From the NCBI RefSeq assembly GCF_902706195.1, contig NZ_CACSJO010000021.1, positions 19,663 to 83,662 of the forward strand: a DNA stretch of 64,000 nt. Direction: 5' to 3'. This DNA comes from Novosphingobium sp. 18050. Its GTDB lineage: Bacteria > Pseudomonadota > Alphaproteobacteria > Sphingomonadales > Sphingomonadaceae. The translations under genes and the position numbers were made by a program. A model generated the notes under the pieces. It did not search any database, was not told the origin of the DNA, and was given only the letters and a program-made list of their open reading frames with translations. This document shows, one piece after another, positions 8,399 through 14,616 of this stretch (its first letter is position 1; each line of letters begins with the position of its first letter).

Positions 8399-9292
8399 TT
8401 AACCCTGCCCCAGTGCCGGCGAGGCTGCCCGGGGCCGGATGACGATCTTGGCCTTCATCGATTTCCGGCCACGTTTCCCTGCGTTTTCAGCATCATCCTC
8501 TTCCTCCACCATATCCACGTGATAGTCGGGAATGGCGTTTTCCGCGACGATCTGCCGCATCGCCGCGCGGAAATTGGAAAGCTGGTTCTGGAAGCCGATC
8601 TGAAGACGGAAGGTTTTGATGTCGATCTCCAGCTTCTCGCCCTCGCAGGTGCTGCGCGCCACTTCGTAGATGCGCCGCTCGATGGGCCCGAGCTGGAAAT
8701 AGGTCCCGGCATAGTCCAGCACCTGCCGGTCGCGCAGAATGGCACGAAACAGCCAGTCGCAGAGCCGGACTTTGACGGCTTTCAGCCGTTTTTCGCCCTT
8801 CTTGCCCGAACGCGCATATTGCAGCCGGGCTTCGGAGAGCCATGAGAAGAACCCTTCCTCGCCCTCGCCCCCGGCCTCGATATTGGTGCGGATCTGGGTG
8901 CCCTGCAGCCGTTCCAGCGCATCGGCGAGGCGCGAATACGAGCGCGCCGAATGGTTCGATCCCGTAACGCTGAACAAATCGTGCGCGGTGAAGATGAAAT
9001 CCTGCGAAACGCCCGCGCCCTCGTCGATCTTGGTCGCCATAAGGCTTGCAATATAAAGGACAATTTCCTTGTCGTAGATCGTCGCCACGCCGCGCGCACT
9101 GGGCCTGACCTCGATCGATACTTCGGGCGTGGCATAGGCCAGCGGCTTCATCCACGCATTCTTCGACAGCGCGAAAAAAGGGAACGCCATCAGCGAGCGT
9201 TCACCCCGGATTTCGCCGGTCAGCGGGCTGTCGAGCTGGAACAGTTCGCCCTGCGGAATGGTCGCCGGGCTGGAAAGGGGTTTCTGGGTCAT
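8399..9292 (-). CDS. repA: Plasmid replication initiator RepA (RPA family)
   Basis: A 297-residue initiator of the alphaproteobacterial RPA type. Conserved stretches include LMAFPFFALSKN, the IYDKEIVLYIASLM segment, TAHDLFSVTGSNHSARSYSRLADALERL (winged-helix) and FQLGPIERRIYEVARSTC. The C-terminus is basic (GKRGRKSMKAKI). Iterons lie 38 bases upstream of its start (9330-9351) and downstream (8337-8358), consistent with autoregulation and origin binding. A toxin-antitoxin pair is immediately upstream. A second putative initiator exists at 29131-29976; which of them is essential cannot be told. Confidence 0.88.
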   Translation of the reverse strand: MTQKPLSSPATIPQGELFQLDSPLTGEIRGERSLMAFPFFALSKNAWMKPLAYATPEVSIEVRPSARGVATIYDKEIVLYIASLMATKIDEGAGVSQDFIFTAHDLFSVTGSNHSARSYSRLADALERLQGTQIRTNIEAGGEGEEGFFSWLSEARLQYARSGKKGEKRLKAVKVRLCDWLFRAILRDRQVLDYAGTYFQLGPIERRIYEVARSTCEGEKLEIDIKTFRLQIGFQNQLSNFRAAMRQIVAENAIPDYHVDMVEEEDDAENAGKRGRKSMKAKIVIRPRAASPALGQG

Positions 9293-9329
9293 TTTCGTTC
9301 CGTCTCGCCTGCCAAACGGCCTGCAGGAT

Positions 9330-9351
9330 AATTTCTACTCGAAAGCACGAA
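9330..9351 (-). repeat. Single Rep iteron upstream of repA (inverted)
   Basis: On the minus strand this reads TTCGTGCTTTCGAGTAG plus AAATT, the same iteron as in the main array. It sits between the repA start and the ParE stop, where Rep binding could repress repA transcription. Confidence 0.8.
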
Positions 9352-9362
9352 TTTGCACTTTC

Positions 9363-9662
9363 CTACGAAAGATGCAGGGCGCGGTCGTGGCCCTGCCCCG
9401 GCCCGAGGATACGGTGGAGCACGATGCCTCCGCTCTCCGCCGCCGCATAAAGCAGGCCATAGCCGCGCCAAGACCGCCGCCGGATACCGCGCGCCTCGTA
9501 GCGCGGGACCAGCGGGAAAGCCTGCGGCATCTCCGCAAGCCGGGCGACAACCTCGCCCAGTTCGACCACGAAGGACAGTGCCCGGGGCGGATTGCCCCGC
9601 GCGATGTCCAGCGCGATGGTCCTCAACTCCGCCCGCGCCGCAGGCGTCAGGAGCGCCGTCAC
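9363..9662 (-). CDS. parE: Type II toxin, ParE/RelE family
   Basis: A 99-residue RelE/ParE-fold toxin. The N-terminal AARAELRTIALDIARGNPPRALSFV helix pair and the IRRRSWRGYGLLYAA strand pattern fit ParE. It starts with GTG inside the antitoxin stop (GTGA overlap), the normal order of antitoxin then toxin. In the related ParE group the target is DNA gyrase; that is not demonstrated here. With ParD it would stabilise the plasmid by post-segregational killing. Confidence 0.8.
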   Translation of the reverse strand: MTALLTPAARAELRTIALDIARGNPPRALSFVVELGEVVARLAEMPQAFPLVPRYEARGIRRRSWRGYGLLYAAAESGGIVLHRILGPGQGHDRALHLS

Positions 9663-9943
9663 TGAGCAGGCCGCGCATCCGGTATCGTTGCGGCGATTTC
9701 CGCCTCAAGCTCGGCACAGACCGTATCGAGATCGCGCACCCGGCCCGCCTTCACGTCCTCAAGCCCCAGGCCGATGGAACGGTCGAGCGCCTCGACCCAC
9801 CGCGCCTCGTCCCCGGCCTCGACGCTGTCGCGCCGGATAAGATCGCGCACATAGTCGCTGGCGCTGGCGTAATGCCCGCTGTCGATCCGCGACTGAACCC
9901 AGGCCCGCATCGGGTCCGGCAGCGAAATGTTCATGGATGCCAT
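9659..9943 (-). CDS. parD: Type II antitoxin, ParD ribbon-helix-helix family
   Basis: A 94-residue antitoxin starting MASMNISLPDPMRAWVQ, with a ribbon-helix-helix N-terminus (MNISLP strand, then SASDYVRDLIRRD helix) and an acidic C-terminal tail for toxin binding. A longer reading frame to 9991 exists, but the ATG at 9943 starts right at the conserved domain. It overlaps the toxin start by four bases and is expected to repress the pair together with ParE. Confidence 0.82.
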   Translation of the reverse strand: MASMNISLPDPMRAWVQSRIDSGHYASASDYVRDLIRRDSVEAGDEARWVEALDRSIGLGLEDVKAGRVRDLDTVCAELEAEIAATIPDARPAQ

Positions 9944-9987
9944 AGGACCACGATGACATAAATTGCCATCGTGGTCCACGCGGGCCC

Positions 9988-10353
9988 TCATCCGTTCAGC
10001 GCATATTCCTGGACAAGGACCTTTTCCGGCACGTGCCAGGCCCGCGCGATCTTGCGGATCATCGGCAGCGTCAGCGCGCGCTTGCGCCCAAGGATCTCGG
10101 TCGCGCGCGACTGGCCAAGCAGGGCGGCCAGATCGGCGCGGCTATGGCCGTTCATCGCCATCGCCGCCTCGATCGCGCCCACCGGGTCGAGCGGCGCGAT
10201 CGGCCAGCGCCCGCGCTCGTAAGCCTCGACCAGCGTGACCAGCACGTCGAGCTGGTCGCCCTGCTCGGTGCCTTCGTCGGCGCCCCACAGCTCCTCGATG
10301 CAGCGCAGGGCGGCTTCGTGGTCGGCATCGGTCTTGATGGGCCGGATGTGCAT
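9988..10353 (-). CDS. higA: Antitoxin HigA-like, Xre HTH
   Basis: About 121 residues from MHIRPIKTDADHEAALRCIEELW, the typical HigA2 opening that precedes a helix-turn-helix. The HTH region is HSRADLAALLGQSRATEILGRKRALTLPMIRKIA near the C-terminus. It lies downstream of the HigB-like toxin, the reversed toxin-first order that characterises higBA. It probably binds the repeated palindromes at 10690-10731 to repress the operon. Confidence 0.83.
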   Translation of the reverse strand: MHIRPIKTDADHEAALRCIEELWGADEGTEQGDQLDVLVTLVEAYERGRWPIAPLDPVGAIEAAMAMNGHSRADLAALLGQSRATEILGRKRALTLPMIRKIARAWHVPEKVLVQEYALNG

Positions 10354-10370
10354 CCGATTGTCTCCTGAGT

Positions 10371-10673
10371 TCAAAACAGGCTCACGGTCAGGGCGTCGAT
10401 CCTGTCGTATTCGGCATGGGAGCCCAGAAACTTGATGAAGGCGATCCGCCGCCGCCAGTCGAACGCAACCACCATGCGATAGTCACCCCCGGCCACCTCG
10501 AAGCGCACCCGCTCGCCGTTGAGCACTTTCACCTTCGAGAAGTCGGCCATGATATCGAGCGGCGTGTTCCAGTTCGCCGCCTCCGCCACTTCGAACCAGT
10601 GCCGCAAGGATCGCTCGGTTCCCGGATGCCGTTCCCAGAAGGCGACAAGCCGGTTCCTCGCGATGATTCTCAT
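10371..10673 (-). CDS. higB: mRNA interferase toxin HigB-like
   Basis: A 100-residue HigB_toxin family protein: MRIIARNRLVAFWERHP at the start, WNTPLDIMADF with the conserved lysines of SKVKVLN, then RVRFEVAGGDYRMVVAFDW and IAFIKFLGSHAEYDRIDA. The family cleaves mRNA on ribosomes. It is followed 17 bases later by the antitoxin. Two identical-format operators lie just upstream of the start. Confidence 0.85.
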   Translation of the reverse strand: MRIIARNRLVAFWERHPGTERSLRHWFEVAEAANWNTPLDIMADFSKVKVLNGERVRFEVAGGDYRMVVAFDWRRRIAFIKFLGSHAEYDRIDALTVSLF

Positions 10674-10689
10674 GGCGCCATTCTATCGC

Positions 10690-10731
10690 TTCCCATGGCG
10701 GGAAACAAGGCGAAAATTCCCATGACGGGAA
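10690..10731. promoter_or_regulatory. Paired operators in front of higBA
   Basis: TTCCC-ATGGC-GGGAA (10690-10704) and TTCCC-ATGAC-GGGAA (10717-10731) are two near-identical palindromes 27 bases apart, ending 17 bases before the higB start on the minus strand. This is the expected arrangement for autorepression by HigA or the HigBA complex. Confidence 0.7.
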
Positions 10732-10739
10732 GTTTGCCC

Positions 10740-10775
10740 TTTATTCTATGATAATATCCTTTATCATGGAATAAA
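10740..10775. other. dif-like recombination core site
   Basis: Two arms, TTTATTCTATGATAA and TTATCATGGAATAAA, form an inverted repeat matching at 14 of 15 positions around a 6-bp centre TATCCT. The 11-6-11 layout is that of Xer core sites (dif, cer, psi). The site is 59 bases upstream of a tyrosine recombinase gene. Its likely role is plasmid multimer resolution. It could also serve as an operator for either flanking gene. Confidence 0.65.
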
Positions 10776-10834
10776 CTCGTGGCACTCAGACCCCGATCCG
10801 AACGACACCCGACCCGACATGACGGACACCTGCG

Positions 10835-11788
10835 ATGCCCCTTGCCGCCCTTCGGCCTGCACCTGCCCCGGTCCCGATCATCGCCCAAGCAAGCGCCCAT
10901 GCCCGCACGCGCTTCCTGGAATTCTTCGCCGCCGCCATCCGCAATCCCAACACGCGCCGCGCCTATGCCAAATCCTGCACCGACTTCCTGACCTGGTGCT
11001 TCGAACATGGCGTGCACGATCTCGCGGCGATCACCCCGATCCACGTCGCGGGCTGGATCGAGGAACTGGGCGCCAGCCTCTCCGCCCCAACCGTCAAGCA
11101 GCGCCTTGCAGCAGTGCGCCATCTGTTCGACTGGCTGGTGACCGGGCAGGTGATGCCGTTCAACCCCGCCTCCTCGGTGCGCGGCCCGGCCCATTCGGCG
11201 CGCACCGGCCGCACCCCTGTGCTGGAGCCGGAGGAAGCGCGCGCACTGATCGACGGCATCGACCTGACCAGCCCCACGGGCCTGCGCGACCGGGCGCTGA
11301 TCGGCCTGATGGTCTATACTTTCGCCCGCGTCGGTGCAGCGCTGTCGATGCGGCATGAGGACGTATTCGTGCAGGGCCGCCGCCTGTGGGTGCGCCTGCA
11401 CGAGAAAGGCGGCAAGCGGCATGAGATGCCCTGCCACCACCTGCTGGACGAATACCTGACCGCCTATATCGAGGCACTCGGCCCGGTGCCGGCGAAGACC
11501 CCGCTGTTCCGCGCCCTGTCGCGCACCACGAAGCGATTGGAAGAAGCCCCCCTCACCCAGGGCGACGCCTTCGCAATGGTGCGCCGCCGCGCGCAGACAG
11601 CGGGGATCGCAACGAAGATCGGCAACCACACCTTCCGCGCGACCGGGATCACCACGTACCTGAAGAACGGCGGCTCGCTGGAAAACGCCGCCGCGATGGC
11701 CGGCCATGCCTCCACCCGCACAACCCAGATCTACGACCGAAGGCGCGACGAAATCACGCTAGCGGAAGTGGAGCGGGTGCGGCTGTAA
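10835..11788 (+). CDS. Tyrosine recombinase (XerC/XerD-like)
   Basis: A 317-residue site-specific recombinase. The N-terminal SAM-like DNA-binding domain (residues 20-110, NTRRAYAKSCTDFLTWC, SAPTVKQRLAAVRHLFDWLV) is followed by a catalytic domain. All catalytic residues are visible: R in YTFARVGAAL, K in HEKGGKRHE, H-x-x-R in HTFRATGI, H in MAGHASTRTT and the tyrosine in QIYDR. Size and layout fit XerC/D-type plasmid resolvases better than phage integrases. The dif-like site at 10740-10775 is its probable substrate. Confidence 0.85.
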   Translation: MPLAALRPAPAPVPIIAQASAHARTRFLEFFAAAIRNPNTRRAYAKSCTDFLTWCFEHGVHDLAAITPIHVAGWIEELGASLSAPTVKQRLAAVRHLFDWLVTGQVMPFNPASSVRGPAHSARTGRTPVLEPEEARALIDGIDLTSPTGLRDRALIGLMVYTFARVGAALSMRHEDVFVQGRRLWVRLHEKGGKRHEMPCHHLLDEYLTAYIEALGPVPAKTPLFRALSRTTKRLEEAPLTQGDAFAMVRRRAQTAGIATKIGNHTFRATGITTYLKNGGSLENAAAMAGHASTRTTQIYDRRRDEITLAEVERVRL

Positions 11789-11797
11789 GGGTAAGGA

Positions 11798-13018
11798 TCA
11801 GGATGAGCCACCTCCCACCCTGTTGCCAGTCCCCTCATCCCGCACAGGACTGGCGGCAATGTTCGAATAGGCGTTGCTCTGCACGTTCACCATGCGGGAC
11901 CCGGCACGCAGGGCGATCGCGGTGTGGAAGTTGTCGAAACTGTTCCCCGTCACCACCCCCGCGTCCAGCATGTAGGGCCCCACCGCAAGCGCGGTCGTGC
12001 GCGCCTTGCCAAGCTGGATGAAAGTATTGCCCTGGATGGCGAACTGCACCCCCGGCAGTTCGACCGAGACCGCGCCTTCCGGTGACAGGTAGAAGTCGCT
12101 GGCGGCGATTGATACGCCGTCGATCGGCGCTTCCAGAAAAATGTTGCGCAGCCCGCTATTGAACTGGCTGGCACTGATCGAGAGCTGGTCGTTGCCGCGA
12201 TTGTCGGCGGACTGGTGGATCGCCGTCCGGTTGCCCACGAAATTGGAGGCCACGATCTGGATACCCTGGACATGGGCGCCATACTCGATCCCGGTGCCAC
12301 AGTAATTGAACTGGCTGGCCACGATGTTGATCTGCACCGGGATCTGCTCTGCCGTCCCTTCGGCGACGAGACAGATGCCTTCCGCCGCGTAGGGCTTACC
12401 GCCGGGGCTGCCGACGATGGACACATTGCTCAGGCTGACATTCGAGACCTGATACAAGTTCAGCCCGCGCGCAAAGCGGTTCGCCATGCCGATCCCGTCG
12501 CTACCATGGACCGAAACGCCGGTAATGTCGCTTTGCGCCGGGTTGGGGAGCGGCGCATTGTCCTGTATGATGACGATGCCCGTCGCAGCGGCGCTCCCCT
12601 GGCCTGCCAGCACCGAAAGATCGCGGATATGAAAGCTCTGCTGCGGCCCGGTCAGGCGGATCGTCAGGCCATCCACCCCAGCGTCCGGCAGTAACCTGCT
12701 CAGCCCCGAGCCATCGCCCCTGATCGAGATCGCCGCGCCTCCATATTCCGGAGACGAGGGCAGCGCTGCAGTGGGACTGGAGGCAAAACGGTAGGATCCG
12801 GCGGGAAAATATATGCAGGCTGCACGGGGGGCGGCAACCGCCATGGCAGAGCGAAATGCTGCTGCGTTATCCCTGCTGCCGGCCGCATCACCACCGTGGT
12901 CGAGAATATCGATGCACCGTGTTTTTACGGAAACCGCAGCCGGCTCGGCTGCTACGGACATGGCTGTGCCCGCCAGCGCGGCCAGCGCCACGATAAGCAT
13001 CGCACCTGTCCAGCGCAT
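11798..13018 (-). CDS. Secreted right-handed beta-helix (pectate-lyase-like) protein
   Basis: About 406 residues from MRWTGAMLIVALAALAGTAMSVAAEP, a clear signal peptide with cleavage after SVAA. The mature part opens with a DILDHGGDAAGSRDNAAAFRSAM motif of glycosyl-hydrolase-28-related/pectate-lyase folds. Repetitive coils rich in short hydrophobic strands and N/S follow (SNVSLSNVSIVG, IQIVASNFVGNRTAI, VSIAASDFYLS). A longer start at 13093 would overlap the divergent small gene and place 25 charged residues before the signal, so 13018 is preferred. Its place in the capsule region suggests a polysaccharide lyase or binding role, with no visible proof of activity. Confidence 0.7.
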   Translation of the reverse strand: MRWTGAMLIVALAALAGTAMSVAAEPAAVSVKTRCIDILDHGGDAAGSRDNAAAFRSAMAVAAPRAACIYFPAGSYRFASSPTAALPSSPEYGGAAISIRGDGSGLSRLLPDAGVDGLTIRLTGPQQSFHIRDLSVLAGQGSAAATGIVIIQDNAPLPNPAQSDITGVSVHGSDGIGMANRFARGLNLYQVSNVSLSNVSIVGSPGGKPYAAEGICLVAEGTAEQIPVQINIVASQFNYCGTGIEYGAHVQGIQIVASNFVGNRTAIHQSADNRGNDQLSISASQFNSGLRNIFLEAPIDGVSIAASDFYLSPEGAVSVELPGVQFAIQGNTFIQLGKARTTALAVGPYMLDAGVVTGNSFDNFHTAIALRAGSRMVNVQSNAYSNIAASPVRDEGTGNRVGGGSS

Positions 13019-13091
13019 GCAGCAGGCGGCAGCGGTGCACAAACTCGCGCGCAATGTTGAATGATCCTCTCTCGCGAACAATATATCCGTC

Positions 13092-13304
13092 ATGGCACTG
13101 ACGCTTCCGTTCTATTTCCTGTTTGTAGTGGCACTGGCCGTGCTGTTGACGACGGCAATGCGTAAGCTACGCGGGGATGACAACCAACCAGCCTCGGCGC
13201 AAGAAGACGAAGCGTTCGAGCGCCGGATGGCCAAGATCGAGCAGAAATTCGGCGGCGAGCATACGGCGGCGACCGAGCAGCGCGAAAACGAGCCGCCTTC
13301 GTAA
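13092..13304 (+). CDS. Small single-pass membrane protein, unknown
   Basis: A 70-residue protein. Residues 4-22 form one transmembrane helix (LPFYFLFVVALAVLLTTAM), followed by a charged tail with a short EDEAFERRMAKIEQKFG helix. No family is recognised. It is divergent from the beta-helix gene and precedes the glycosyltransferase at 13407 by about 100 bases. It may be real, because the hydrophobic then amphipathic pattern is sensible, but there is no independent support. Confidence 0.45.
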   Translation: MALTLPFYFLFVVALAVLLTTAMRKLRGDDNQPASAQEDEAFERRMAKIEQKFGGEHTAATEQRENEPPS

Positions 13305-13406
13305 TTCTCCCGGTCTTTCCGGAACATCGGCGGATGGCGAAAACCTTTTGCCTAACCCGAAACTGTCAGCGCATAGCGCGCGCCTTGGGACACGCAGGAT
13401 TTTCAA

Positions 13407-14591
13407 ATGAATTTTGACGATTTGATGGTTTCTGCGGCTCCTGCGGAAATTTATGCCCTTCCTGGCAGTTTGCTCGAACATCATCAGATAACCGACGCCG
13501 CGCGTACCGAAGCAGCCGGCATCCGGTTCCTGTTTGAAATCTTTCCTGCGGAATATTATCGGCACACCGCAAATCCGGACATGATCGTCGATTCCGCAGA
13601 CCCCTGGAGCGCGCCGCTCCTCGACAGCTACAACGCCGACAAGCATTGCCACAGCGCCGCCAGCGTGGTGGTGCAGATCGAAGATGCGACCATCGATCAT
13701 TCGGTTGTCTATTGCCGCGCAAACGATCGGGTTTCGATCCTCTACGAAACGTTCCGCAGCCCCGATCGGGCCGCAGTGCCGTTCTCGACCGCAGCGACGG
13801 GCGACGTGCCGTTTGCGGCGTTTCAACGCCCCGGTTGCTCTTACTTCTATCTCGGATCCGTCGGCTCGTTCAATTACGGGCATTGGCTGGTTGACGACCT
13901 GCCCCGGGCGAAGGCCTGGATGAAACTGCGGCAGCGCGAGGGCGTGACCTGCGTGTTCATCCTGCCCTCGCACAGCCCGCAGATGGATGCGGTGCGGGTG
14001 CGTACGTTGCAGGTGCTGATCGATCCCGCAGTCGAAGTCCAGTTCATCGCCAACAACCAGCCATGCCGCATCGCTGGCCTGTACTATGCGTCGCCGGTAA
14101 GCTTCCACCCACGCAGCAAGAATCCGTCGGCCATTCACTTCCTGCGCACGCGCGCGGACCAATGCCTACCGGAGACGGCCGGGCCGGAAGGCCGCCGGTT
14201 ATTCGTTGCCCGCAAGCCTCCCATCAGCCGCGCCATCGTCAACTATGATGAATTGTGGCCTTTTCTTCAGGCGCGAGGATTTGAACTCGTCGAAGCGGAA
14301 CAGCTCGATTTCGCTGACCAGGTCCGGCTGTTTCGAAATGCCGGCATCGTCGTTGGCCAGATGGGTGCAGCGATGACCAACACGTTGTTCTGCCGTCCCG
14401 CCACGACACTCATCTATCTTTTGCCCTCGGGCTGGCCGGAACCGTTCTACGTGGATCTCGCGGCTATCGCGGGCCAGCATTACAACGTGCTGTCAGGCCC
14501 CACCATGACGGACGGGCCGATCCACATGGCCGACTTCAGCGTGTCGGTGGACCAGCTCTCCCGCCGCCTCAACTACATGGGCGTCCTGTAA
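13407..14591 (+). CDS. Glycosyltransferase family 61 protein
   Basis: A 394-residue protein of the GT61 (DUF563) family. The diagnostic segments are SFNYGHWLVDDLPRAKAW in the middle and the C-terminal GIVVGQMGAAMTNTLFCRPATTLIYLLP block. It lies among capsule genes and is convergent with the large GT2 gene at 14603, which suggests addition of a sugar branch to the capsule. Donor and acceptor are unknown. Confidence 0.82.
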   Translation: MNFDDLMVSAAPAEIYALPGSLLEHHQITDAARTEAAGIRFLFEIFPAEYYRHTANPDMIVDSADPWSAPLLDSYNADKHCHSAASVVVQIEDATIDHSVVYCRANDRVSILYETFRSPDRAAVPFSTAATGDVPFAAFQRPGCSYFYLGSVGSFNYGHWLVDDLPRAKAWMKLRQREGVTCVFILPSHSPQMDAVRVRTLQVLIDPAVEVQFIANNQPCRIAGLYYASPVSFHPRSKNPSAIHFLRTRADQCLPETAGPEGRRLFVARKPPISRAIVNYDELWPFLQARGFELVEAEQLDFADQVRLFRNAGIVVGQMGAAMTNTLFCRPATTLIYLLPSGWPEPFYVDLAAIAGQHYNVLSGPTMTDGPIHMADFSVSVDQLSRRLNYMGVL

Positions 14592-14595
14592 CCCC

Positions 14596-14616
14596 AGGAT
14601 AGCTACCAGCTATCCT
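14596..14616. repeat. AGGATAGCT/AGCTATCCT inverted repeat between convergent genes
   Basis: A 9-bp perfect stem with loop ACC lies between the stops of the GT61 gene and the convergent GT2 gene, slightly overlapping the latter. No T-run is present, so if it terminates transcription it is not a classical intrinsic terminator. Its core resembles the palindromes at 5104-5120 and 26399-26410. Confidence 0.4.
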
